Below, piece by piece: positions 1-11,502 of a stretch of 64,000 nucleotides of DNA. This stretch comes from Pseudevernia furfuracea (taxonomy: Eukaryota; Ascomycota; Lecanoromycetes; Lecanorales; Parmeliaceae), in the NCBI GenBank assembly GCA_022315425.1, contig JAIUPT010000037.1:62001-126000 (forward strand), in the 5' to 3' direction. Below the pieces are notes generated by a model that saw only the letters and a list, made by a program, of their open reading frames with translations, was not told where the DNA came from and searched no databases. The position numbers were made by a program, and so were the translations under genes. Numbering within the stretch: position 1 is the first letter of the stretch; each line of letters starts with the position of its first letter.

Positions 1-897
1 GCCTATTACAAAGGTCTTTCAATGACTCACAAGCACATAAAAGTACCTTCACCCGTCCAGAATGCTTCCATCTTGCATAATAGACTAGTCACTTGAGCCG
101 ACGGGTTTCTCGGATGGTCTTGGTTTTGGCGATCGCTGGTCTTCCATTGGTAGCAACCCCTCTTTCAAGCGTTGAGATATCAGGTACACGCTCGGCTGCC
201 TGCAGCATGTGGATTCCTTTAATATCCGGTGAGAAATGTTATACTGCACGCGGGTAGTTGGCCTTATACTGTGCTTAGCTATTGGACGGAGCTCTAGGAA
301 CTTTGAGGATGCGTGATACTGTGATTATGTCTCCGTGATCTTCGTTGGAGAGCACGTGTTCAATACGCTGAAATCCCGCTGTTCAACGAAGCCACGGTTG
401 TGTTTTCGGGTCAGATTACAGCTCCATGGTATCTTGGAGCGTTTCTTGCTTCTTGTCAGTAGTTTTCAGGGTCTATTCGGCCGAAGATTGGTGGGCCCAA
501 AAGTCGGTGAAAATAGTAGGGTGTGGAGGTGCGCGAAACGGCAAGCAATAAGCACTCTATAATCGTGAGCCCCATCAGTATCTAGGTTCCCGTTTTTTAT
601 TAGACAATGAGACGCTGAGATCCTTGCTTTGAAGAATAATTCAAGAACTTATGCAGCATTCGAGTTGTATCTCAAGCGGTTCCGAACTTGTAAGCGCTCT
701 TCGTCATTCTACCGCTGTCGTGGTGTGGAGCCTGGGCTCACACTTTTGTTACTCTTGGAGAGCCTCATTCCAAAGCTTCCAAACTCCAGGCTCAACACAC
801 ACTCGACCCTCCCCAGCCCTCGCTACAAGAGAACCACAATCTTATCTCCATACCACTCCTCAAACCGCAACCACAAAACTGGCCACCACTTTCAACC
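1..897. other. No gene recognised
   Basis: Only short open frames occur here and none resembles a known family. The last part, up to 897, is the probable promoter and 5' leader of the RING-TFIIB gene; it is rich in CA and AAC just before the ATG, as many fungal leaders are. Confidence 0.5.
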
Positions 898-2155
898 ATG
901 TCGCAGCAGTTCCTCAACCAGGTTCTCAGAGTCGAGAATGAAAACTTAAGGCCTCTAGTCGCTTCCCTCCTACAAGCACAGTCCGACTCGAGTAAATCAT
1001 GCTACATCTGCCTGCAAGAAATAGGAACACTGGTGAGTCTATTTCTACCAATAAAATAGTCACCATCAGCCCAGAATCAAAGCTATAAGATGTGTCTCGA
1101 AAGCACTATACTACCCATTCTTAATCTATCTTAGACGGGTATACACTAACACACGGAAATTGAAGTCCACAAGGACGGGAATCATCGAGTGTGAAATTCG
1201 TCTCCCTTGCTCTCACCTAGTAGGATCCGCCTGCATCACCACCTGGCTGCGCACGAACAACACATGCCCGGTGTGTTGTCAAGTTTTCTTTCCCGCTGAA
1301 CGAGGACCAGTTTTTGCACACGGCCCCTCGGAGGACGAACCCTCAGACCTTATGTACGAGCCGGACCCAGCAATAGTGGATTGGTTTGCCTGGGAGACTA
1401 TTCACTTCATTTGTGATTTGTTCTGCGGAGAGCTTGGTCTATCCTTGGACACATCACGTATCGTGGAGCAAATGGCTGAAGAGCTGGATCGTACTCAGGA
1501 TCTCGTGGATCACTCGCCTCGGTTGATAGTGTCCACTACTCTCTATATGGCAACGCACATCCTGAATGAACACAGATCGCTCGGAGACATTTCCAGGGTT
1601 TCAGGCACTCGGGCCGAAGATATTCGCCAAGCCTACAGGAGAATTTATCCTACTCGAGAGCAGCTGATCCAACCGCACATGCTTAGGGGCCTCAACAGTA
1701 ATATTGTACAGGATTTCCTCGATCATTTACCTGCTCCCAACATGGAGAACGGTTTCATGAATCACGCAGAAACTGGAAGCGACCTCGAGCACTATTTGAT
1801 TCATGCATCCGGAACAACTGAAAGAGAGTTCTGCCATCATTGTTGTGACGCGCTTGGCTTTCTCGGTGTTCGTGATACCTGTTCACAACTTGCTAGGAAA
1901 ATAGGAGGTGGACCATATCTGGCAGGTTTTTCTGCTCTGCCAATTGTTGCAGTCAGCCTTTACATGGTTGCTCATCTCATGTACTTCGAAACGACCATCA
2001 AACAGATATCCGAAGTCGTCGGCATTAGCGAGGGCACTATTCGGGTTGCTTATAGGTGCGTCTATCCTTGGCGCGGCGAGGTTGTCGACTATGGCATAGT
2101 CGACGACATTCGCAGGCATAGATTCCTCCAGAATACAGCCTGGCCTGCCATCTAG
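898..2155 (+). CDS. RING finger fused to two TFIIB-type cyclin repeats
   Basis: Proposed exons are 898-1032 and 1166-2155, about 374 aa. Exon 1 starts at the ATG at 898, holds the first RING pair (CYIC, C35 and C38) and ends at a GTGAGT donor. The acceptor AAG at 1165, preceded by CTAAC, keeps the frame. Exon 2 supplies C60-x-H62-x5-C68 and CPVC (C79, C82). The usual fifth ligand is G65, as in several fungal RINGs. After an acidic linker, residues about 125-213 and 265-345 each read like the second cyclin-fold repeat of TFIIB: a helix, then LYMATHIL or LYMVAHLM, then an IS.V.G....IR.AYR..YP ending. TFIIB normally has a zinc ribbon in front of such repeats; here a RING takes its place. I infer an E3 ligase-like or transcription-linked protein; the function is unknown. 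The acceptor choice is the least certain point. Confidence 0.75.
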
Positions 2156-3276
2156 GTGCAGCTTCTTGATGGGAACTGATAAGGGAAAGAGTCGAGAGGA
2201 GAGTTAGTAGAGTAGGACGGAAAGAGAATAGATAAATGACTTTGCAGGATACTTTGGCACTCGGAGTGAAAGAATCTCATGCAACCTGTCTCCCTGTATA
2301 TTTTCACCGCAAGAGTCTGTTGTATTGCGAGTCTTGGCAAAGCATCAAGCTTTCTCGGCTTTCAGGAGAAGATTTAGCGCTAGCAATTAGATTAGTAAGG
2401 TAACGTACTCCGTACTCGTAGACCCGAGGGACGGCGCAGTCTTTACCATGAATTCAGCGACATAGACTAAGTTTTTGAGGGTGAAGGTAGTTTCTGCTTG
2501 CGATAGGCAAGTCATCTGGCCTGCAACGTACTCCTCACAATCGACGTCGACGTCGACAAGCGGCTTGACTGTTCAAGCACCTGATATCGAATGTAACTTC
2601 AGCACAAGATGAATCGCAGCTATTCTCTCCCCTGATTGATCCTGTGGTGAAGTCAGAAATATGTCCACAGTCGGTTCGTTGCTTGCTGAATTTCCACTAT
2701 CGAACGTGAATTTATGCGGGCCGAAGAGACAAGTTTGATGTCATCCGACACTGAAATAGCCTTCATCCAGTATTTCGAGACCTCTGTGAGAATGATAGAC
2801 CTTGATTTTTCTGTCAGTCCTGTGTAAAAACTGTTTGTTATGCTGATTCAACTCGAACTGATCTGCCATTTTTAGAAGAACATGCATGAACGTTTACGAT
2901 TCGACATCTTTTGAATGAAATCGAAGAATCTCAAAAGGTTCAACGGCGAGCGCGCTGAGGCTGAGGGTAGTCAACCCTTAAGGCCTCGACATGAAGGCGG
3001 TAGTTAGTGAAAGCGGTTATATGTTACACTGTCGTCTTGTTATATGTTGTTGAAGTACTTTCTGTTCGCCTCAGACTTCCGCAATGACATTCATCTCAGG
3101 TCAAGACAGAGCCCCCTCATCTCACGAAATAGGGTTCGATATAGAAAGGGTAGCTCCTGGGTCTTGAAATACTATTATATATAGGGGAATAAGCTTCAAT
3201 TGTACCTTGACTACGAAGCTGTAGCATTGCGCGCAAGGTAAGTGAGAAGGGGATTTCTAGACCTAGTAGTATTGTA
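2156..3276. other. No gene recognised
   Basis: About 1.1 kb with no convincing open frame on either strand. An 11-base GTACTCCGTAC motif lies near 2405, and a short GTCGAC repeat lies near 2543-2555. Confidence 0.5.
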
Positions 3277-3516
3277 GATATTGATGGCATTAAAGAACAC
3301 TAGCCAGTGCTTATAGGTATTGATGACATTGAGGAACACTAGCCAGTGCTTGTAGGTAGGTATTGATGACATTGAGGAACACTAGCCAGTGCTTGTGGGT
3401 ATTGATGACATTGAGAAACACTAGCCAGTGCTTGTGGGTATTGATGACATTGAGAAACACTAGCCAGTGCTTGTGGGTAGGTATTGATGACATTGAGGAA
3501 CACTAGCCAGTGCTTA
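3277..3516. repeat. 39-bp minisatellite, about six copies
   Basis: Six head-to-tail copies of a unit of about 39 bp contain the core ACACTAGCCAGTGCTT. The first copy (3277-3316) is degenerate. Two unit junctions carry a few extra bases (AGGTAG-like), giving slightly longer spacing. The core includes the short palindrome ACTAGCCAGT. A 60-residue minus-strand open frame across the array is only a by-product of the repeat. Confidence 0.9.
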
Positions 3517-3732
3517 CGGAAAAATGATTCGCCGAAAAGTCCCCCTTGAATTTAGGTTTAGAATACTCGTATACATAAGGTACTTATTGTACTGTACCGT
3601 TTCGACCTCTGACAGCTTCAGCATCAGGGGTATATCGCTTTTTCACTGAATTAACAATTCAAACATCCATTCTGCTACTCTTCATGTCTGTATAGCTTTT
3701 TGTACAAGTCATTATTTCTGCCCACAGATTCC

Positions 3733-4914
3733 ATGCAGCAAGCTATGGCGGCGCGCCGGCGACCTCTCTTCTTTATCGCCGTGCCCGCCTTCGTCCTCAT
3801 CTACTTCTTCAGCTTCACAGGGAAACGTTCAGCACCATTCACATATCCTCCCACACCTCCGTCTGAATCACTAGGCACTCATGCGGGTCTCGAAAATTGT
3901 ACGGATGACTTCGACGAAAGCTATGAGGGCCCTCGGGTACGCCAGGCAACCATGCTGTATGAGGGGGACAAGGACAAACTCAGGGGTATCTACGAGCGGT
4001 GTGTGGAGACACATCGAAAACATGGTGATAGATGGGGAGTGCCAACGCACGTGCTTGGCCATGCTCTGTATGAAGACAACTCATACTTCAACAAGCCCGC
4101 GTACCTCCAGTCGCTCATAATGGTCGAGTTGGCTAAGCCAGCTGTCAAGCGAGCTGATTGGCTAGTGTAAGTCAACGCTCGGAAATAATATCGGTGTATG
4201 TCTCTGACAATATCTGCCAGGTGGTTTGACGGAGACAGTGTCATCATGAACCCCGAGATTCCCTGGGCCATCTTCCTCCCACCCTCCGACCTCCCCGACT
4301 ACCACATACTCGGCACCCAAGACAACAATGGTTTCAACGCTGGCATGCTCATACTACGGGTTGACCAATGGACCGTCCGAGCCCTCAGTCAAGTCCTAGC
4401 CCTTCCCGTTCTACAACCAAGCGTCGGTCTTCCGTTTTACGATCAGAGTGCCCTAGATTGGGTCTTCCAATTACCAGGCAACCAAGAACACTTCATCTTC
4501 CAGCCTCGCCACTGGTGGAACCGTTACTTCTTCACAGGAGATGGCGATCAACCTGGTGAGATGCTACTACATTTCGCTGGCATCGGTGCCCAGTCTGGAG
4601 GAGGCAGCCAAGAGAAAAGTGGTGTGATGCGCAAATATCTTGAGAAGGCAGAGACCGAGCCGCAGAGCTGGACAAAAGATATCTCGAAGACACCATATGA
4701 AAAGGAGACCAAGGCTTTCTGGGATGATGTGAGGAATGCGAAAGAGACGCTGCAAAAGACCGGGAAGTGGTTCCGAGATCATCCCGCAAACAGAAACATC
4801 CGAGAGGTGCAAGAGGCTGAGAAGGTTCTACGTGAGACACTGCTGAGGGAAGCGGACAAGGTGGATTGGCTGTCTGGGAATACGACTCAGCTGCAGAAGC
4901 TCCTGCGGGACTGA
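3733..4914 (+). CDS. GT34 family glycosyltransferase (galactosyl/mannosyltransferase type)
   Basis: Exons 3733-4166 and 4221-4914 join across a 54-nt GTAAGT...CAG intron to give about 375 aa. The N-terminus is a type II anchor: RRR, then a hydrophobic span at about residues 11-28. This predicts a Golgi membrane enzyme with a lumenal catalytic domain. The metal-binding DxD is in WFDGDS, right after the splice junction, followed by IMNP. The stretch NNGFNAGMLILR and the later HWWNRYF and LLHFAG segments fit the GT34 pattern (Gma12/Mnn10-like). The last 110 residues are charged and helical. Such enzymes transfer galactose or mannose in fungal N- or O-glycan synthesis; which sugar cannot be told. 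Another in-frame ATG at 3745 could be used. Confidence 0.8.
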
Positions 4915-5824
4915 CAGCATTCAAGAGCTGGAGGAATACAGTCTCAGGGAACAGAGAAGCACGGATATGGAGAGGCCTGTCGCGGCGCACGTCAAGCCCG
5001 CTCCTGCTCGGATTTTAGAATCACATCCTTTGATCAGCCTTTACGCCTAGGGCCCATCAACACTAGCCCAACAGACGAAGAATAAGCCAGGCTCATCACC
5101 ACATATTACTCATATCCTCTTCGTTAACCCCACCACGCCAGCTTTTTGCGTCTATGCTTTGCCGGCGAAGGTGGTCAGCGCTAACGGACGCTGCACTTCC
5201 TAAGCTCGAAACTTCAGGTCACCACAAGCATCAAACCTTCTTGCAATGCCAGAATCAGCATCGACCTATGGAGTACGAAAGCAGCATGAAAGCAGTCATC
5301 GATACCGCGGTCGAACATCAAGTCCTCCACCAATACCAAATATTCATTCTGTATAACCCTTGAGCGTCTTTGATACGGGTCATTGTTTATATTAGCATGG
5401 CGTTCAAAATGGGGGGCTACTTTGTTGGTAAAGACCAACATGGATGAAATGAACGCACTTATTCTTCAAGCTCCCTAGTTGACTGAAGTGCAATGACAGT
5501 GACCAGGTAACAAGTTGTGGACTCTGAGCTCGATCATCTCCCACATGGCGACACTTAGCGATCCAGGAGATACGTCTGTAGCACAGCCATCCCTAGTTGA
5601 AGAGTATGAAAGGAATTAGATCAGTCCCGAGTCACGCCCCGCGCGCTAAGTGCTGAAAGAATAGGAATTTCGTGAAATACATATACAGATGAGCGATGAT
5701 TCTAGCTACAGAGAGATTTATCTGCTGATAACCATAACCATAAAGGACTAGTCGTAAAGTCCCCTCGCATCTGCTTCCTTCTCTGCTTTTGCGTCCTCAA
5801 GACTACACCGAGCGAAAAGGTAGC
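4915..5824. other. No intact gene
   Basis: Short open frames only. The far end probably holds more of the decayed cytochrome P450 that follows, but nothing can be aligned by eye before 5825. Confidence 0.45.
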
Positions 5825-6552
5825 CAAGACGGCGGACCGCGATCCGGACGACGCTTCTCCACGTGCTTGCGAACGCGCCGGTCTAGGCAAGACTGCTGCA
5901 AGAGGAGATGAACGGACAGGAGAGGGGGTCGAAGGGGAGGTCCGTCTCGTGCGCCGAGGCGACAGACATTGCCCTACCTCCAATCTTGCATCCGGGAAGG
6001 CCTGCGCCATAACCGTGCCCCTTCAGGCAAATCTTGACAAACTCGCGCCGCCCGAAGGCGCCACGGTCGATGGCCTGTTCATTTTCCAGGAATAGAAGCG
6101 TGGCTGTCTGTTTCCACATGATGAGGCGGAGGGTCGAGATGTTCGGTCCAGACGCCGAGGGTTTTGGACCGGAGAGATGGATTGAGGCAGATGGGGAAGG
6201 AGTAGAATCGCAGGGATAGAACAGTGGACCTGGTTTTCGGCACGGGGAGATATACGTGTTGGGGGAAGAAGATGGCAAAGGTGGAACTGGACGAGGTGTT
6301 TGATGAGGTGAGTCACTACCTGTTGATAAGATACAAGATGTTGACTCCCTGGTAATGACAACCTTTAGAGTGTAGAGCGAGTGCTGACGAGGTTCTGAGC
6401 AGCTGTTGCGGGATTTCGATTGGGGTTTGTCGCGAATCCAGTCCACGCAGTGTGAAGACCTTTTTGTAATGGAATTCATGTGCAAAAAGATTACCATTGG
6501 ACGGCAAGAGCTCGGTAGGAGGGCAAGTGAGAGGCATGTTTTTCGTTCCTAG
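5825..6552 (+). pseudogene. Decayed cytochrome P450, pisatin-demethylase-like
   Basis: The C-terminal half of a P450 can be read only by switching frames. In order: an I-helix-like stretch (TTLLHVLANAPV, with stop codons), LPYLQSCIREGLR containing the ExxR of the K-helix (EGLR), the meander motif FGPDAEGFGPERW at about 6150-6180, and the haem-binding loop FGTGRYTCWGKK at about 6235-6270. A GTGAGT donor at 6308 and a CTGAG acceptor near 6400 rejoin the frame into QLLRDFDW, ending at a stop at 6552. The FGTGRY.C.G form is typical of pisatin-demethylase-like fungal P450s. In-frame stops and at least two frameshifts make it non-functional. The N-terminal half, including the membrane anchor, was not found. 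Confidence 0.75.
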
Positions 6553-7658
6553 AACACATTGACGGATATATCAGGGAGCTTTTCGAAGCGAGGTGCAGAC
6601 AGTAGTCTTACAGCATAGCTGAGATCAAAGGGAATCTTGCAACGGCTGATCGGTCCTGTCGAATGAATGAGCTTTCCCCGCTTCACTTCTCGCGTGTCAG
6701 TGGGCTTCTAAATTGGGAATAGAGGTTCAGTGCCCATATCCAAGGACTCAACTAAGACTGGGAGCTCCTTAGGATCGATGGAGAAGACAAGAAGACTGTA
6801 TAAAAAAGACATGGATTCCTTCAAATCATCTTTGGCGTATTCCTTTCCACCTTCTACGTTTCTGCTCGTCGTCGAAACGCAGTAAGCTAAAATGTTCTTT
6901 CCTGTTTCGGGCATCGCACTGATTCCCAGTGTGCTTGTAATGGAAGAGATTCGGTTCCATCTCCAATCTTTATTCTCATACTACCCTTGCCAGAATGCTT
7001 CGACCTCCATTCCTCTACTGTCAGCCACGCAGGGACTTATGGGGGAATAGGTGAGCGGAATTGAGGTAAGGGAGGGTAGGCAGCACTATCAGTGCTGAGG
7101 AGAGGGGACGAGGGGTGAGATTTTATGACAATGGGTAGCTGGTTCTCCATCTGGGTATTAGCTTTGAGATGTGCACGGAGAACATGGTGTTGTTGGCTTG
7201 GGTACGTAGGGATTCATCTTTACTAGTTCCCAGTATCAACATAGAACCTCATTCAACCCGAAGTAAGTTCACTGCAAAGGCGTCAGCAGCAATTATGACC
7301 TGTTCGATTCTCCAGAAGGTGGGAACTTCAGTGGCAGAGCTATAACTATGACAGTGTGACTAGGAGGCTGATGTGGACAAGCCATGCGGACACGGCGGCT
7401 TGAGAAGGCCGGGGGCCAGTGTCACGGTTTCAGTGGCTTGGCATGCCTAGATAAAGCATCTGGATTGCAAAATATGACTACTTCCCAGCTATTTGTCCGT
7501 TGAAAAGAAAGTCGACTCAATCCGAACCTACCTCAATCTCTGTCTGACACCCGGGGTTTATTTCATCGCACTGGGGCAATAATATGGTTCTAGTTCTAGG
7601 CTAATGTCTATTTGTGACGAAAGATCTGTTGACTTGATTTGGAATGCAGATACAATCA
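6553..7658. other. No gene recognised
   Basis: A minus-strand frame at 6708-6914 (68 codons) is the only open stretch of note, and it resembles no family I know. The rest is non-coding or decayed beyond recognition. Confidence 0.4.
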
Positions 7659-8430
7659 TCACCTCCCAAAGTCCCACACAACAATGGCAGTTCTCCTGGG
7701 CAGAGTTCTCCAAGAACCTTCTCCAGTTTGCGTTTTCATCGTCATTCTGCAACTTTCTTCGCCTTCAATGCAGAACATGCCGGTCCGCCGGTATTCATGT
7801 CTTTGCTTCAGCTGTGGGGACCAATAATAGCCCTTGCAGTGAGTGACGATGGCTTGCACAAGTGATAGGCAAAGCACATAGCGTCACCGCTCTTTCCGTC
7901 GAGCGTCTCGTCCATGCTTACCGCGTTCAACTCGGAGAGACGACAGCCACGAATTGATCACAGTTCCCAATGCCGCGAGTGTTTTCGCTCCCGCATCGTA
8001 CGAACGGATATCCCACGGGCACGTAGGCAACCATGTTTGATTGGGCCCAAGGATACTGTTGCTGGAATGGGTTATGCTAACCTCGAGGATCTCGAGGACC
8101 ACCCTTTCGTCTTTACGAACCCAACTTGAGGAAACAGCGCCATCGATCGAAAAGCCATGACCACGATGATGGGGCGAGATGGATTTCCAGACCTAACAGC
8201 CGGACGGACTTGGACAATGTGCCATAGAAGTTGCCGCTCAAGATTGTCCCTCCAAAATCCTGCGAGGTATTCACCGTGAGCAAAAGCTTGAATTTCATCG
8301 ACGGTCCTGGCAAATGCGATGCAGTTGTCACTCAATCTAGTCAAGTGGTCGGTCCAATAGTGTATATCGATGAATTGTCTCCAATCATCACGGTATAAAT
8401 CTCCACCCGTCGCTGGTTTTCTGGAAGATG
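7659..8430 (-). pseudogene. Decayed C-terminal half of a HET (heterokaryon incompatibility) protein
   Basis: Read on the minus strand in changing frames, the region gives the pattern after a HET domain. First comes a piece near 8350-8420 that reads DDWRQFID.. then LTRLSD. Next is EYLAGFWRDNLERQLLW (8200-8290), matching the common YLAGLW..L..QLLW motif. After a frameshift comes the PSSWSWL segment, the usual APSWSW. Near the end YRRTGMF and an RRTAIVV-like tail fit the family's C-terminus. The N-terminal HET domain itself is absent upstream. Several frame changes and stops show that it is dead. The intact HET gene at 39-41 kb has the same landmarks in one frame. Confidence 0.65.
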
Positions 8431-9515
8431 ATACTCCATCGATCTCAAGGGGGGCAAGGTTCTCAGGGAAAACGTCTCACAAGCATCCCAGTCCCGGCAT
8501 TCCTAAAAAAAAAAAAAAAATTCCGAACCTGCCAACAATGAAGCACACGGGGTGACAAAAAGAAAAACCGTTCTCATCAGGGTGTGATCTACAGACCTCG
8601 TGCGACCAACATCGACAAGGGAGATGGTCGCCTTCCAGCTCTCGGGACGGACACCCGGCAGATCCTTACCGGCCTCCTCAACGACCGCCTACCCGTCACA
8701 ACCGTACGGAGTAAACGCTAATTTCATCCTTCGGCCCCGCCGCCGTTTTCGGTTTCGGAGGGGTTGCAAAACGAAGCAGCACTCCTTGCTGTATTCGCCA
8801 TGCTCTATGGTTTTTTTCGCGGGCGGGTTCAGCGCGACGTGGTCGGGCGTGCTGAAGAGTGTGGAATAGGGGGATAGGGCGGTGAATACGGGGTTGGTGT
8901 TTGGGTTGCTGGCCGGGGGGTGGGGGTGGGTCTGGTTGGTGGAGTGTAGACATCTGTTTGATATGTATCGCCAAATGAAATAAAACGAATGTCTGGTATA
9001 CCACAGAACGCATTCCACTCTCAGTCTCAAAAAAAGTACCTCAAGCTACGACCGAAAGTGGGCCGGCGACGATTAACGGCGAGTTTGACCGAGGATGAAC
9101 GACGAGGCGAAAAAGGTTGTGTACGAGTAGATAAGAGGTGTCAAAGCTAAGAAGATCAGAAGGAGGGACGAATAGGTAGAGGGATTGAACCCCCACCGCC
9201 CGCGCCCCCAGAGGTACAAGAGAAAGCTGCTGCAGTGGCAAGTCGAGCACAGGTTGACAGGATGATCCTTGCGAGGTGTTGACTTTTTAAATTTTTTCAG
9301 CTGCCCGTCGCAAGAGGATGGTTCACAGTTGTACATGTAAAATACTGCACGCGCATGAAGCTTTACATTCATCTCGAATCCCCCCAATATCATCTCACCG
9401 AAACATATATACCATAGAATCATATACGCAAGCATGCCTCCTCCATTCCACTTTCCCTTTCCCATCCCTCTCAGCGCACCTCCCCTCAACCATACCCTCG
9501 GGTTCGCTCGCCCAT
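8431..9515. other. No gene recognised; 3' flank of the RGS receptor gene
   Basis: Contains an A run of about 17 near 8505 and short overlapping frames on both strands without family resemblance. The part closest to 9516 should be the 3' untranslated region of the minus-strand 7TM-RGS gene. Confidence 0.45.
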
Positions 9516-11502
9516 TCAATCCGCCATCCCACTCCCCGAACTCCTCCTCCACAGCATATACCTCTGCCACGTCTCCGTCCAAACCATGAACCTCACACTC
9601 TTAAACGCGGCATCGAAGACCCTCTCGTCGAACTCCCCCGGCACCTTGACCCCCTCGAGCGGATCGCTCCTCCCGCCATCCACGCCGCCAGCGCCCACGC
9701 CTAATTCGCTTTCTTTAACACGCACAATATGCTCGCTGCTCTCATTGCCGCTGCTTTTCCTGCTCATGGCGTGCATAGGGTAAGAACCATTTTCGACGTT
9801 GCCGAAATAGCCGCCGCTGGCATCTTCTTGAATTTCAGTCGTGCTTTCTGCCGGGTCGTCCCAGGGGGTGATTTTCGAGGAGACAGGAGTAGCGATGCTA
9901 GGGGAGCGGGAAGCTTCTTTCGCGGAAGCGACAAGAGCGGTAGCAGGGCCGAAGATGCGGTCGAGTTGGGTGTAGATGTTTGATTCGATATTGATAGGGT
10001 AAGAAGCGGTGCCGTCATGGACAAGGCTGACGAAGATGCTGAGACCGACACGGAACATAGCCGTTCTAGCTCTTCGGAATTCGGTGGTGGATTTGCAGGT
10101 TTCGTAAAAGGCTTTTTGGCACTGTTGGGTGAAAGCGATGACTTTGGTTAGAAAGATAATGTTTTCGCCGTTGAGCTCCATGCAGGAGGCATAGACTTGG
10201 AGGCCGTCGTGGCAGCCGCTTAGACAGGCGTCGAGGGATTCCATGGGGTACATTTTCCCTTTCTTCGAACCTTTTGTAGAGCCCTTGGTTTGCAGGGAGT
10301 TTTCAGAGCCGCCGAGGGTAGTGCCTTCATCGAATGATTGGAGACGCTTCTGGTCGAAGTCTGCGAGGGCGTTATTGACTTCGCGGGCTGCCTTTTTGTT
10401 CTTGTAGATGGCGTAGATGGGAAAACCGAGGGTGACGACTTCAATTGTCATGAGGCCGGGAATGAGCCTAGGTAGGTAGCTTGTTAGCGATGGAGGGTTC
10501 TCGAGGGGATCAAAGGTGTACTTACCACATTGCAGGGAGCCAGTATTTGTTGATTGGCGCGAATTTGTCGCTGTATATTGCTGCTAGCCATAGTGGAGCT
10601 CCGGGCAGTCTATTGCGGTCAGCTAACCTCTCTTCCCCTGGGGATCATGGTAGTGTACCCAGCTATAATGGCAAGCGTGGTTTGTAGCCGCCAATGGTAG
10701 ATGTCTTTGATCATACGAATATTCCAGAGCAGGTACGGGCCGAAGATGTAATTCCATGAAAACTGCCATACTATGGTTGGAACCCTTTACAGTGGTTAGC
10801 TTTTCGGCAGCCACCGCGTTCTGATCTGGCTTACCATTCCCATCCTCGTCGACATAAGCCTGGAGATGTATGATGGTCGACTATCCCGTAGTGGTTGAAT
10901 TTGCGAGAGATGTTGTAGATGATGAAAGACACGGTGAACTGGAAGACTATGTGTTAGCCAGTGTCATAGACCTGAGCGTCATGGGCACCTACCTGAATCA
11001 CGATGCCAATCAATACGAATCCCTCATATTTACCCTTGGAGCTGACACTCTGCCACCAAATCTTGAAGCGAAAAGCCCAATATTTAGGACCACCGAATCC
11101 CTTTCCTTTGGGAAATATAGGCTTGAAAAGCTCATCCTTCGTGATCAACGCAGCCTGCCCGCGACTGACAATGAGCAATTGCTGATTGTAAGCCTGGTAC
11201 AACCCGATCCCAATAGGCAGGTACAAGCACATGCACCAGTACTCCACCTGGCAAGGGAAAGCGCCGTTCATGGTATATACAATGAAGACCGCGAACGTGA
11301 AGACATGCATCGTGAGCAAGGACAAGAGCATGAGTGGAACATTCCGCATTCGGAGGACGGGATGCTTCCGGGAAGTCCAGGTGAAGAAACATGCTGAGTA
11401 GAAGAAGAGGGAGTATATGACGATGAAGACGATGTTGGAGATGCCATAGCCGTCGAGATTCTCTGATCCGAAGTCGAATCCGCCTGGGTTGAGGTAAACC
11501 AT
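9516..11502 (-). CDS. 7TM receptor with RGS domain (GprK-type)
   Basis: Five minus-strand exons give 591 aa: 11502-10993, 10938-10835, 10784-10659, 10609-10526 and 10467-9516. All four introns are GT-AG and every junction keeps frame (for example IIAG/LPGAPLW and PAMW/LIPGLM). The first 260 or so residues hold several hydrophobic segments (IVFIVIYSLFFYSACFF, VPLMLLSLLTMHVFTF, FSWNYIFGPYLLW, IEVVTLGFPIYAI). The cytosolic part (about 310-440) reads as an RGS fold: SLDACLSG, ENIIFLT, and later YPINI and a helix around RIFGPATAL. A 7TM-RGS protein of this kind would both sense and speed GTP hydrolysis on a G-alpha, as fungal GprK or plant RGS1 are thought to do. The Ser-rich tail is probably regulatory. 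No defects seen. Confidence 0.85.

Noticed and set aside
3311..3493. 60-residue open frame made of repeated HKHWLVFLNVINT-like units
   Set aside because: It is only the translation of the 39-bp minisatellite. The frame depends on the unit length, and no start or promoter supports it.
3277..3516. CRISPR-like array
   Set aside because: The repeats are head-to-tail without unique spacers and the genome is eukaryotic.
8689..9030. 113-codon minus-strand frame next to the HET relic
   Set aside because: His/Pro- and Arg-rich, no HET motif and not in register with the relic.
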